Assembly: GCA_030150135.1 (NCBI GenBank)
Contig: JASLGO010000082.1
Location: 1 to 23,123, forward strand
Source: Aquirhabdus sp.
GTDB lineage: Bacteria; Pseudomonadota; Gammaproteobacteria; Pseudomonadales; Moraxellaceae
Direction: 5' to 3'
Length of the DNA stretch: 23,123 nt
Translations under genes and position numbers: made by a program
Shown: one piece after another, positions 6,922 to 15,430 of the stretch
How the letters are laid out: every line of letters begins with the position of its first letter
Position numbering within the stretch: position 1 is the stretch's first letter
The notes under the pieces: model-generated
Database searches by the model: none
What the model was told of the DNA's origin: nothing
Seen by the model: the letters and a program-made list of their open reading frames with translations, nothing else

Positions 6922-8151
6922 ATGTCTAAGCCAACTGATAAATCGATTGCTCAACCACAAGGTCAGATGACCAGTCTCATCCATCATCCTTATGAAGCTC
7001 CAGAAGGATTCGGTGCAGTGCAGCCTGCGATTCATAAAGCATCAACGGTGATTTTTCCTGATGTAGCGTCGATGCATACGCGTAATTGGCGGTTGGGGAA
7101 TAATTATAGCTATGGATTACATGGCACACCGACGACATTTACGCTGCAAGAACGCATCGCAACGCTAGAAGGCGGCTTGCATTGTTTATTGGCTCCGAGT
7201 GGTTTGGCGGCGATTGGACTGATCAACATTACTTTATTGAATCAAGGTGATGATGTTCTAATTCCACATAATGTCTATGGGCCAAACCTTGAGATGTTGA
7301 CGCACATTCTTGGGCGGTTTGGCTTGACTTTACGGGTTTATGATCCGCTTGAACCGAATCAGTTGCCTGCCTTGATCCAACCAAATACCAAGTTGTTATG
7401 GCTAGAAGCTGCGGGTTCGGTGACGATGGAGTTTCCTGATTTATCAGCATTTATTAAAATTGCTCGCGCGCATCAGTTGATTACTGTGCTGGATAATACG
7501 TGGGGTGCAGGACTTGCGTTTAATGCGTTTGAACTACCTGATGGGCAGTCTGTTGATCTGACAATGCATGCATTGACCAAGTATCCGAGTGGTGGCGCGG
7601 ATGTGTTGATGGGCAGTATCGTCACGCGCGATGAGGCGCTCTTTAAGCGGCTGAAAGCAACTCAGCAGTGGATGGGGGTGAATGTTGCTGCCAATGATGC
7701 TGAATTGGTGTTGCGCTCCTTACCGACGATGTCAGTTCGTTATACAGCGCAAGATCAAGCGTCGCGCGCGTTGGCGAGATGGTTAGTGTCGCGTCCAGAA
7801 GTGGCTCAGGTTTTACATCCTGCATTTCCTGATTCACAGGGGCATGATGCTTGGTTAGCGATTGCTAACAATCGTGCGGCTGGGCTGTTTAGTATTATTT
7901 TGCAGCCTGAATATACGGCAGAGCAGGCGAATGCTTTTTGTGAGCGGTTGAGTTTATTTAAGCTAGGTTATAGCTGGGGTGGGCCAGTGAGTTTGGTGGT
8001 TCCTTATCGGTTGTCTTCGTTACGCGGTATGAAAGATGGTGAAGTGCCGAAGCACTTGGTCAACGGGGCTTTAGTTCGGTTTAGCATTGGTTTGGAAGAT
8101 ATTGCTGATTTGCAGGCGGATTTAGAGCAGGCGTTGAGTGGGTTGGGTTGA
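6922..8151 (+). CDS. metC: Cystathionine beta-lyase / Cys-Met metabolism PLP enzyme
   Basis: This is a 409-residue member of the Cys/Met metabolism PLP enzymes. The cofactor lysine is K220 in HALTKYPSGGADVLMG. The PLP-binding DNT (191-193), the YSYGLHGTPTTFTLQERIATLEGG stretch and the APSGLAAI loop are typical of the cystathionine beta-lyase branch. It would split cystathionine to homocysteine, pyruvate and ammonia in methionine synthesis. Members of this family are easily confused with gamma-lyases and sulfhydrylases, so the reaction is likely rather than proven. The ATG has only a weak A-rich ribosome site. It stands alone behind the palindromic repeat and meets a minus-strand gene tail to tail. 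Confidence 0.85.
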   Translation: MSKPTDKSIAQPQGQMTSLIHHPYEAPEGFGAVQPAIHKASTVIFPDVASMHTRNWRLGNNYSYGLHGTPTTFTLQERIATLEGGLHCLLAPSGLAAIGLINITLLNQGDDVLIPHNVYGPNLEMLTHILGRFGLTLRVYDPLEPNQLPALIQPNTKLLWLEAAGSVTMEFPDLSAFIKIARAHQLITVLDNTWGAGLAFNAFELPDGQSVDLTMHALTKYPSGGADVLMGSIVTRDEALFKRLKATQQWMGVNVAANDAELVLRSLPTMSVRYTAQDQASRALARWLVSRPEVAQVLHPAFPDSQGHDAWLAIANNRAAGLFSIILQPEYTAEQANAFCERLSLFKLGYSWGGPVSLVVPYRLSSLRGMKDGEVPKHLVNGALVRFSIGLEDIADLQADLEQALSGLG

Positions 8152-8207
8152 TGCTGTGCTTGATTTTAATTTTCACCATCTACCCATTACGTTGGCTGCA
8201 ATGATTT

Positions 8208-8654
8208 TTAGGTACTTTCTTGGTTGTACCTTTTTATCCAATAAGACATTGTTTCAAAACTCTTTTTTACACTACTACTTTCTACTTCGAGAATAAGTTC
8301 TGCCAAGAAAATCTCTACTACGTTTTTACCGAACTCCTTGCAAAGATACCAAGGAACCTCTTCGACACTTAAGTTCCAATGCGCTGGAATAGCGTAAATA
8401 GCTCCATCCAGCTCTAGGGGACACGCTGGGCAAAGCTCAAATAATAAAGTACCTGCCAGTTGTTGTCGCTCAAAAGAGCTCTGGAGAGTTGGATCATAAA
8501 AAAACGAAAATAAACCGAAGAATAGTTCGTTTTCAGATGCATTAGCTAAACTGTGCAAAAGCTGGCTTAGCTGCTGTGGATTAGAAGCACCATATAGATC
8601 AGCGGAATGACTAATTTTTTCAATTATGGCTTGGCGGTTCAATATTACGATCAC
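8208..8654 (-). CDS. Unknown small soluble protein
   Basis: I do not recognise this protein. It is acidic and mostly helical, about 144-148 residues, with no signal peptide or membrane helix. Visible features are ENELFFGLFSFFYDP, a CPACP pair that might bind metal or form a disulfide, and HWNLSVEEVPWYLCKEFG. The shown start is a GTG; a TTG four codons on (8642, MNRQAI) is equally possible, and neither has a good ribosome site. It lies 78 bases downstream of the DUF4288 gene on the same strand, and the two may form an operon. Its size, acidity and isolated position resemble orphan immunity proteins of polymorphic toxins, but this is only an impression. Confidence 0.65.
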   Translation of the reverse strand: MIVILNRQAIIEKISHSADLYGASNPQQLSQLLHSLANASENELFFGLFSFFYDPTLQSSFERQQLAGTLLFELCPACPLELDGAIYAIPAHWNLSVEEVPWYLCKEFGKNVVEIFLAELILEVESSSVKKSFETMSYWIKRYNQEST

Positions 8655-8732
8655 TTAAAATATCTTTGCTATCGAGCCTATTCAACATTCATCCTGATGT
8701 CAATTTAGTTAGATTGACTTGTTGGCTGTGTC

Positions 8733-9110
8733 TTAATCTTTAAGCTCATCAAGATTTTTGCTCCACCGCCTTAAGGTTTTTAATTTTCTATTACCATGAT
8801 CTGTCCACATGATTTCAGCTCCATCTTCTAGTGGCTCATAGATGGGAAGAAGATCAGTAATGCCTTCAAATTGCCATTGTACAGGAATACCTTTTGCACC
8901 GCCTCTGTAGGGTTCTGTTTCTCGGTTGGCAATCGCAAGTACCTTGTCGTAGGCTTCTTCAAAGCTATTGGCTTTAACAATGACTGTATTTTCCCATGTA
9001 TTAAACATGGCATCAGGATTGTCATTGTTTTGTGCCTCGATCTCAATAAAACGGAGAAGATATGAACCGACATACCAATCAACAGGAGATGTGTATTTAG
9101 AATTTGTCAT
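8733..9110 (-). CDS. DUF4288-domain protein
   Basis: The whole 125-residue protein matches the pattern I know for DUF4288: WYVGSYLLRF near the N-terminus, WENTVIVKANSFEEAYDKV in the middle and FEGITDLLPIYEPLEDGAEIMW near the C-terminus. It is soluble and acidic and has no catalytic motif. The family's function is not known to me. The ATG has an AGG ribosome site at a normal distance. A 150-base gap separates it from the divergent glnE gene and must hold both promoters, but I could not place either with confidence. It and the small protein downstream form a minus-strand pair between metC and glnE. Confidence 0.8.
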   Translation of the reverse strand: MTNSKYTSPVDWYVGSYLLRFIEIEAQNNDNPDAMFNTWENTVIVKANSFEEAYDKVLAIANRETEPYRGGAKGIPVQWQFEGITDLLPIYEPLEDGAEIMWTDHGNRKLKTLRRWSKNLDELKD

Positions 9111-9260
9111 AGATATGCCTAATACCTGAATTGTGATTCTTCCAGTTTGTTAAAAATAATAAAGGAAGAAGGATGTTTGTTTTTTAAAGAAATCCTACTT
9201 GTTTATCATAATCTTACACGATATGGTAAACCTATCTCTTTTTAAAACTGTTATACGGAC

Positions 9261-12047
9261 ATGACTTCTCTTGTTTATCCTGATCTTCCAGAGACTCAGC
9301 TCAAAAAAACACTCATTGCCAGCAATTATGCCGAGCAGGTTTTACAACAACAATTAGAGCAAGTTCTTACCGATTTCAACATTGATCACTTTGAAAAAAG
9401 CCTGAGCTTTTACGAGATTGTGGCATTGGTTCGTCATGCGCTAGAAGCAGTCACGCTAGAAGCTGAATGGATGCAGGCGATGCGTCGTCTACGCGCTCGA
9501 CTGATGCTGCGCTGGATTTGGCGAGACGCCAATCAACTCACTGATGTTGTACAACTGACGCGAGAGCTTTCGGACTTTGCTGATATTGCGATTCAAGCCG
9601 CTGTGGATTTTGCCCGACCTGCATTGGTCGAGAAGCATGGCGAGCCGATCGGTGAGGATGGTCAGATACAAGATTTGATCGTCATCGGCATGGGCAAACT
9701 TGGCGCGCAAGAACTCAATCTATCGAGTGATATTGACCTGATTTTTGCGTTCGATGAATCAGGTGAAACGACAGGTCGCCGACCGATTACTGTGCAGCAG
9801 TTTTGTATTCAGTGGGGGCAAGCTGTTATTCGTTTACTTGATACCGTGACGGCAGATGGTTTTGTGTTTCGGGTCGATATGCGCTTGCGTCCGTGGGGCG
9901 ATGGCAGTGCGCTGGCGTGCAATTATATTTCGCTGGAACGCTATCTGGAACAACATGGGCGCGAGTGGGAGCGCTACGCATGGATTAAGGCACGTGTCAT
10001 TACAGGCGGTAAAGTCGGCGACAATCTACTGAAAATGACTCGTCCTTTTGTTTATCGTCGTTATGTCGATTATTCCGCTTTTGCTGCACTACGTGAAATG
10101 AAAGGCATGATTGAGCGTGAGCAGTTACGTCGCAATGTCCAAGGCGATATTAAGCTTGGTGCTGGTGGGATTCGTGAGATTGAGTTTATTGTTCAGGCGT
10201 TTCAACTGATTTATGGCGGTACTTGGCGAGAGCTGCGTGTCGCAAATTGCTTGTCTGCGTTAGAGGTCTTGGGTCATCTTAATTTAATTTCCCTCAAACA
10301 TGTGGCTGAATTACGTGAAGCCTATTTGTTCTTCCGTCGTTTAGAACATGGTATTCAAGCGCAAAACGATCAGCAAACTCAGCAGTTACCTGTCGATGCT
10401 GTCATGCAAGAACGGTTGGCACAAACACTCCAGTTTTCAGATTGGCAGGCATTATTGGCTCGATTAGACCAATTACGTGATTTGGTTCGTGCGCAATTTG
10501 CGCAAGTTGTGGCTGATCGCCGCGCACAAGAACGTACATTAGATATTGAACAGCTCAATCAAACCTTGCTTGGGCATTTGGATACAGAGACTCAAAAGCA
10601 ATTACAGACATTTTGGGATAGTAAACTGATCAAAGCTTTACCCACGCTGGCGAGTGAGCGGTTACAGGCATTTTGGCCGCAATTGCTCGATGCGCTCTTG
10701 ACGTTACCTGATTCAGCGACGATTCAACATGCACTTTTACGCTGGTTACCACTCATAGAAGCTGTGGTGCGGCGTAGCGTTTATTTAGTGTTATTACTAG
10801 AAAATCCCAGTGCATTATTACACTTAGTACAAATGGTTAGCGCAAGTCCTTGGATTAGTGAGGAATTAACACGTTATCCAGTATTGTTGGATGAGTTCCT
10901 TTCTGCTGATTTGAATCAGTTACCGAGTCATGATGATTTAACCGATGTGCTTCGCCAAGAGTTGTTGAGGATTGATCGCGATGATGTAGAAGCGCAGATG
11001 CGTGTGTTGCGATTGTTCAAAAAGAGTCATGTGTTACGTGTTGCAGCCAGCGATATTCTTGCCGAACGACCGCTGATGAAAGTCAGTGATGCGCTGACGG
11101 ACATTGCTGAAGTCGTTTTAGAGGTGGTGATTCAACTGGCACTTGCGCCTTTAGTGGCGCGTCATGGCTGGCCTTTGAAGGCTTCGGATGATGCAAATGC
11201 TAAAGCAGAACGCGCCTCAGCCGATCATCCAGAATTTGCTATCGTGGGTTATGGCAAGTTAGGCGGTTTGGAAATGGGCTACGGTTCCGATCTGGATTTG
11301 GTGTTCTTGCATCACATTGATGAGCAGGCAGATACCGATGGCGAACGACCCATCAGTGGTTTTCAGTTCTGTGCGCGTCTTGCACAAAAGATCATGACTT
11401 TATTGTCGACGCAAACATTAGATGGTCGTGTCTACGAAGTAGATACACGTTTAAGGCCTTCGGGTGCTTCTGGCTTGCTAGTTTCGAGTCTCCATGCCTT
11501 TGAGTTGTATCAGCAAAAAAGCGCATGGCTATGGGAACATCAAGCACTGGTTCGAGCGCGGAGTGTTGCTGGAGATACTGAGGTTCGTGCGGCATTTGAA
11601 AAGATTCGCCTGAATATTTTAACTCAGCCACGCGACCTTGAGGTCGTTCGCACTGAAGTGCAGGCGATGCGTCAAAAAATGCAAGATCATTTAGGTTCAT
11701 CAAAAACACAACAAGAAAGTGGAATATTTCATCTAAAGCAGGATGCTGGCGGTATCGTCGATATTGAGTTTATGGCACAATACGGCGTGTTGGCTTGGTC
11801 TAATGCAGAACCTGCTTTGGCCCGTTATTCAGACAATGTACGTATATTAGACGCTTTGGCAACGTCAGGACGCTTACCCCGCGTCGATGCGAATGCCTTA
11901 ACCGATGCGTATTTACGCGAACGTTTTGAAAGTCACCGTCTTGCCCTTGCTCATCGATCTCTGCAAGTGTCGGCAGCGGACTGGCTGGATATCCGCACGA
12001 CTGTTCGCGCTCTCTGGCAACAATTAATTGATAAAGCAGCTCATTGA
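9261..12047 (+). CDS. glnE: Bifunctional glutamine synthetase adenylyltransferase/adenylyl-removing enzyme
   Basis: GlnE switches glutamine synthetase off and on by adding or removing AMP on a tyrosine, in response to PII signals. At 928 residues it is full length. Both nucleotidyltransferase domains are intact. The N-terminal adenylyl-removing site has GMGKLGAQELNLSSDIDLIF near residues 142-162. The C-terminal adenylylating site has GYGKLGGLEMGYGSDLDLVF near 662-682. Each is followed by its helical PII-uridylyltransferase-like domain (for example AGGIREIEFIVQ and AGGIVDIEFMAQY). The ATG at 9261 is preceded by GGA. ilvE begins 67 bases after the stop with no good terminator between, so the pair is probably co-transcribed. 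Confidence 0.97.
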   Translation: MTSLVYPDLPETQLKKTLIASNYAEQVLQQQLEQVLTDFNIDHFEKSLSFYEIVALVRHALEAVTLEAEWMQAMRRLRARLMLRWIWRDANQLTDVVQLTRELSDFADIAIQAAVDFARPALVEKHGEPIGEDGQIQDLIVIGMGKLGAQELNLSSDIDLIFAFDESGETTGRRPITVQQFCIQWGQAVIRLLDTVTADGFVFRVDMRLRPWGDGSALACNYISLERYLEQHGREWERYAWIKARVITGGKVGDNLLKMTRPFVYRRYVDYSAFAALREMKGMIEREQLRRNVQGDIKLGAGGIREIEFIVQAFQLIYGGTWRELRVANCLSALEVLGHLNLISLKHVAELREAYLFFRRLEHGIQAQNDQQTQQLPVDAVMQERLAQTLQFSDWQALLARLDQLRDLVRAQFAQVVADRRAQERTLDIEQLNQTLLGHLDTETQKQLQTFWDSKLIKALPTLASERLQAFWPQLLDALLTLPDSATIQHALLRWLPLIEAVVRRSVYLVLLLENPSALLHLVQMVSASPWISEELTRYPVLLDEFLSADLNQLPSHDDLTDVLRQELLRIDRDDVEAQMRVLRLFKKSHVLRVAASDILAERPLMKVSDALTDIAEVVLEVVIQLALAPLVARHGWPLKASDDANAKAERASADHPEFAIVGYGKLGGLEMGYGSDLDLVFLHHIDEQADTDGERPISGFQFCARLAQKIMTLLSTQTLDGRVYEVDTRLRPSGASGLLVSSLHAFELYQQKSAWLWEHQALVRARSVAGDTEVRAAFEKIRLNILTQPRDLEVVRTEVQAMRQKMQDHLGSSKTQQESGIFHLKQDAGGIVDIEFMAQYGVLAWSNAEPALARYSDNVRILDALATSGRLPRVDANALTDAYLRERFESHRLALAHRSLQVSAADWLDIRTTVRALWQQLIDKAAH

Positions 12048-12114
12048 GTTGTTTTTTGCAGCTTATTTAAAAGCTGTTGACCTTGTTTTTCTCAAATTCG
12101 TGGAGATTTCAGTC

Positions 12115-13038
12115 GTGAGTATGGCCGATCGTGATGGTGTAATTTGGTTAGATGGACAAATGGTTCCTTGGCGTGATGCCAAAATCCATGTATTAACACA
12201 TACTTTGCATTACGGCATGGGTGTGTTTGAAGGTGTGCGTGCGTATGAAACAGAAAAAGGCACTGCGATTTTTAAATTACAAGAACACACCAAGCGTTTG
12301 CTGAATTCAGCACGTATTTTTCAGATGAAAGTGGGTTTTGATCAAGCCTCTTTAGAAGAAGCACAAAAACAAGTCGTGCGCGAAAACAACTTGAAGTCTT
12401 GCTACTTGCGTCCAATCGCTTGGATTGGTTCAGAAAAACTCGGTATCGCGGCAAAAACCAATACTGTGCATGTGTCTGTGGCGGCGTGGCCATGGGGCGC
12501 GTACTTGGGTGCGGAAGGCATGGAGAAGGGTATTCGTGTCAAAACTTCATCGTTCACCCATCACCAGCCAAACATCATCATGTGTAAAGCAAAGGCGGTA
12601 GGTAACTATCCTGTGTCTATCTTGGCTAATCAAGAAGTGACTGCGGCGGGTTACGATGAAGCCATTCTCATGGATCCGCATGGCTTTGTTTGCCAAGGTG
12701 CAGGCGAGAACATCTTCTTGGTAAAAGACGGTGTGTTGCATACACCAGATTTAGGCAGTGGTGCGCTGGATGGTATTACTCGTCAGACGATTTTCCAAAT
12801 CGCAAAAGATGAAGGTATTCAGGTTATTGAACGTCGTATTACTCGTGATGAGTTCTATATTGCTGATGAGGCATTTTTAACTGGTACAGCGGCTGAAGTG
12901 ACGCCAATTCGTGAATATGATGATCGTCCAATCGGTATTGGTTCACGTGGTCCAATCACTGAAAAACTGCAAAAAATCTTCTTTGATGCGGTGTCAGGTA
13001 AGATTGAGAAATATCAACACTGGTTAACATTGGTATAA
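12115..13038 (+). CDS. ilvE: Branched-chain amino acid aminotransferase
   Basis: IlvE performs the last step of valine, leucine and isoleucine synthesis using glutamate and PLP. The frame is open from 12028 inside glnE. I chose the GTG at 12115 because a GGAG ribosome site lies 9 bases upstream, the protein then starts MSMADRDGVIW as relatives do, and the length (307) fits the family. The ATG at 12121 is a close alternative. The PLP lysine is K160 in CKAKAVGNYPVS. Other family stretches are THTLHYGMGVFEGVRAYET, GAGENIFLVKDGVL and FLTGTAAEVTPI. In Acinetobacter this gene marks the left edge of the outer-core locus, and that is what follows here. Confidence 0.96.
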   Translation: MSMADRDGVIWLDGQMVPWRDAKIHVLTHTLHYGMGVFEGVRAYETEKGTAIFKLQEHTKRLLNSARIFQMKVGFDQASLEEAQKQVVRENNLKSCYLRPIAWIGSEKLGIAAKTNTVHVSVAAWPWGAYLGAEGMEKGIRVKTSSFTHHQPNIIMCKAKAVGNYPVSILANQEVTAAGYDEAILMDPHGFVCQGAGENIFLVKDGVLHTPDLGSGALDGITRQTIFQIAKDEGIQVIERRITRDEFYIADEAFLTGTAAEVTPIREYDDRPIGIGSRGPITEKLQKIFFDAVSGKIEKYQHWLTLV

Positions 13039-13042
13039 CAGC

Positions 13043-13061
13043 GGCCTAGGAAGCATAGGCT
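13043..13061 (+). terminator. Weak hairpin after ilvE, possible terminator
   Basis: GCCTA (13044-13048) pairs with TAGGC (13056-13060) around a 7-base loop. The next bases out add a G-U pair, and a short TTTAAT follows. The stem is short and the T run poor, so it may only attenuate transcription into the core cluster. Confidence 0.3.
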
Positions 13062-13091
13062 TTAATCCTTGTCATAAATGGTATGTGATGA

Positions 13092-13165
13092 AAAGCAGCG
13101 GAAATTGTGTGGGAATCATGAAGTTGTGTTGTACTTTTAAGTGTAATCATGATTTCTGCTGCTTT
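13092..13165. repeat. Interrupted inverted repeat upstream of the core cluster
   Basis: AAAGCAGC (13092-13099) pairs with GCTGCTTT (13158-13165). Inside, AATCATGA (13114-13121) pairs with TCATGATT (13147-13154). The right inner arm is part of a perfect 10-base palindrome, AATCATGATT (13145-13154). The octamer AATCATGA thus also occurs as a direct repeat 31 bp apart, about three helical turns. It lies in the 218-base gap before the ELM1-like gene and could be an RNA hairpin or a two-site operator. Downstream to 13256 is a very AT-rich stretch that probably holds the cluster promoter, which I could not place exactly. Confidence 0.5.
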
Positions 13166-13256
13166 ATCGTATATAGTATGAAAATTGTTATATATGTATG
13201 ATATTGCATAAATTTGTAGATTTACGCTTCCTCAAAAGTTATTTGATGGTAATCCA

Positions 13257-14207
13257 ATGAATATTTGGCATCTTAGCGATCACAAAGCAGGTCACGTTGC
13301 GCAAGCACGTGGCCTTTTTGTCGCTTTAGAGCGTCTCGGGGTTCGCATAAATGTTCTGGATATTTCTGTTTCGGAACTTTCGAGCTTCGCGCTCATCCTA
13401 TACCTATTGTCACATGGACGAATCGGAAAGTTACCTTCAAATTTAGAAGGACAACCAACGCCTGATTTGATTGTGGGAGTAGGGCATGCGACACATTGGC
13501 CTTTGATTTTACTTAAGCGTTGTTTTCCGCAAGCAAAAAGCATCGTCTTGATGCGTCCAACGTTGCCGATATCTTGGTTTGATTTTGCAATCGTTCCTGC
13601 ACATGATTATGCTGACCCAGAGCCTAAAGTTCCTGATCATGTATTTATTTCAAAAGGTGTACTCAATCCGCTGGTGAATGAGCATCGACATGAAAAAAAT
13701 CGCCATTTAATTTTAATTGGTGGTGCATCGAAACGATATGCTTATTCTGAAGAAATTCTAATTGACCAAATTCAAAGATTGGTCAATCGATTGTCGAATG
13801 AAATCGACCCACAAACAGTAATTCTTACGACTTCTCGTCGTACACCAAATTCATTTTTAAATCATTCTTTTTTTAGAGATAAGCCTGAGAATCTTCAGGT
13901 ATTTCCCGTGACCGAAACACCACAAGGATGGTTGTTTGAACAGTTGCAGCTTGCCGAAGTTGTTTGGGTAACTCGAGATAGCGGTTCAATGTTGTTTGAG
14001 GCGCTTACGGCAGGGTGTTCTGTCGGCTTATTGACCATGCCGCAAATTAAAGAAGACACGGTAACAAAAGCCACAGATTTATTGAGTGAACAGAGGTTTT
14101 TTCTACCATTAGATTCGTATTTGAATCATGAGGAGTTTAAGGCAATGCCTCAGCTCCAAGAAGCTAATCGGGCTGCAAGCTGGTTATTGACTAAGATTCT
14201 TGTGTGA
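13257..14207 (+). CDS. ELM1-family (DUF1022-type) protein, putative GT-B-like core enzyme
   Basis: The 316-residue protein matches the family named after plant mitochondrial fission factor ELM1. It opens with IWHLSDHKAGHVAQARGL, then has DLIVGVGHATHWPLILL, LILIGGASKRY, VILTTSRRTP and VWVTRDSGSMLFEALTAGC. The order of these segments suggests two Rossmann-like halves as in GT-B glycosyltransferases, the last segment resembling their sugar-nucleotide site. Bacterial members usually sit with lipopolysaccharide genes, as here. A role in core oligosaccharide synthesis is therefore likely but the reaction is unknown. It is the first gene of the cluster and overlaps no neighbour once the next start is set at 14218. 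The ATG has only a weak ribosome site. Confidence 0.85.
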   Translation: MNIWHLSDHKAGHVAQARGLFVALERLGVRINVLDISVSELSSFALILYLLSHGRIGKLPSNLEGQPTPDLIVGVGHATHWPLILLKRCFPQAKSIVLMRPTLPISWFDFAIVPAHDYADPEPKVPDHVFISKGVLNPLVNEHRHEKNRHLILIGGASKRYAYSEEILIDQIQRLVNRLSNEIDPQTVILTTSRRTPNSFLNHSFFRDKPENLQVFPVTETPQGWLFEQLQLAEVVWVTRDSGSMLFEALTAGCSVGLLTMPQIKEDTVTKATDLLSEQRFFLPLDSYLNHEEFKAMPQLQEANRAASWLLTKILV

Positions 14208-14217
14208 GGGGTATATA

Positions 14218-15429
14218 GTGCTCGGTTCTGATGTTTCGGCTTTCAATATAAGAGCAAAATTAACGACTCTTGCGTTACCGATTTTATGTTTATTTTCTTT
14301 ATCAGCTTTGGTTTCCACTAATGGGATTGGTTCAAATTGTCTTATTTTGGCCTTAGTGTGGGTGTTATTGAGCGATTCTGAGCTTCGGAATCGTTGGTGG
14401 AGGCTGCTTTGGCCTTGGTTACTTGTTGTTTTGGTGTATTTTTTAGCCATGTCGACTTATGCGTTCTCCCGAGTTACCGCATTGCGCGATGGCGGCGAAG
14501 TTCTTAAAGGTATTTCCTTGAGTGTAGTTGCCCTTTATTTGATTCGTTTGCCTGATTACTCTTTACGAAAAACAATAGAGTATGTTGTTATTTTTCTAAC
14601 AATCACTGCGGCTGCTATTACGATGTATAATTTACATCTTCATGATGCAATGAGTTTTACTGGGAATGGCTTTGATTGGTATGTTAATCGAAATCGACTA
14701 GGCGTGGGTTTTTCTATAGCCTCTGTTTTCATAACAGCTCTGATGGTTAATGAACCATCACGTTTAAAGTCCTATTTACTGTCAGTTGCTTGGATTTTAT
14801 TGGCAGGAATTGCTATTTTAAATGGATCTCGTGGAGCTCTTATCGGGATGGTTTTTGCGACAATATTTATTATATTGGCTGCATTATGCCATCTCGGTTG
14901 GATGCGTGTGTTCCGTTTAGATTTATGGTTAATACCTATTTGGGCGACAATTAGTATTGGTTGTTGGATTGGTTCTAAACAAATTTCTTTTCATAAATAT
15001 CTAATACATCAAGATCAGCAAGGTGTGGATACTGGTCGCTTTGGAATATGGCAAGCTGTGAGTGAAAGGATTGTTCAACGACCTTGGTTTGGTTATGGTC
15101 CACATGCGATGAAATATGATCACATGATTGAGCCAAGTCGTGTTTTATATCAGGATCATCCGCATAGTATTTATGTCGGACTTGTTTATGCCAGCGGGAT
15201 TTTTGGCATCATATTTTGGTTAATCTGGTTTTCTTCTTTTTCATATCGAATCCGACAAAATTTTTTAGCAAAAAATGAAGTGAGCTATTATCTAGGTATT
15301 GGGCTATTAATCAATATCTTGGTTCATGGACTTGTTGATTTCGATTTTTATATGTTTTCAGTATTTACTTACATCATTGTTGGATTGGTGATGATATTGC
15401 CTAAATTTTCAAATCAAGCGAGATCATAA
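14218..15429 (+). CDS. O-antigen ligase/polymerase-like membrane protein (Wzy_C family)
   Basis: The frame opens at a TTG at 14200, but GAGGGG at 14206-14211 is a strong ribosome site six bases before a GTG at 14218, giving 403 residues. There are about ten membrane helices. The Wzy_C region includes NRNRLGVGFSIAS and NGSRGALIGM. A large periplasmic loop carries GRFGIWQAVSERIVQRPWFGYG and DHPHSIYVG, with the conserved Arg and His of O-antigen ligases. The protein would transfer a lipid-linked sugar chain to lipid A-core, or polymerise repeat units; sequence alone does not separate ligase from polymerase. The CgeB-like gene starts one base after its stop, indicating coupled translation. Confidence 0.85.
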   Translation: MLGSDVSAFNIRAKLTTLALPILCLFSLSALVSTNGIGSNCLILALVWVLLSDSELRNRWWRLLWPWLLVVLVYFLAMSTYAFSRVTALRDGGEVLKGISLSVVALYLIRLPDYSLRKTIEYVVIFLTITAAAITMYNLHLHDAMSFTGNGFDWYVNRNRLGVGFSIASVFITALMVNEPSRLKSYLLSVAWILLAGIAILNGSRGALIGMVFATIFIILAALCHLGWMRVFRLDLWLIPIWATISIGCWIGSKQISFHKYLIHQDQQGVDTGRFGIWQAVSERIVQRPWFGYGPHAMKYDHMIEPSRVLYQDHPHSIYVGLVYASGIFGIIFWLIWFSSFSYRIRQNFLAKNEVSYYLGIGLLINILVHGLVDFDFYMFSVFTYIIVGLVMILPKFSNQARS

Positions 15430-15430
15430 T

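Noticed and set aside
11392..11709. Antisense open frame within glnE
   Set aside because: It lies fully opposite a conserved catalytic gene, has no ribosome site or recognisable domain, and is best explained as a shadow.
12060..12078. Terminator between glnE and ilvE (CAGCTT/AAGCTG hairpin)
   Set aside because: The 6-bp stem is weak and is not directly followed by a T run.
12077..12105. Separate ilvE promoter using TTGACC at 12077
   Set aside because: At 16-18 bases downstream there is no -10-like hexamer; read-through from glnE is simpler.
12028..12114. 29-residue N-terminal extension of ilvE overlapping glnE
   Set aside because: It starts at a TTG without a ribosome site, is not part of the family, and a well-placed GTG exists at 12115.
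13039..13256. JUMPstart/ops element for RfaH before the core cluster
   Set aside because: The GGCGGTAG core is absent from this gap. A GGCGGTAA inside glnE near 10004 is coding sequence and unrelated.
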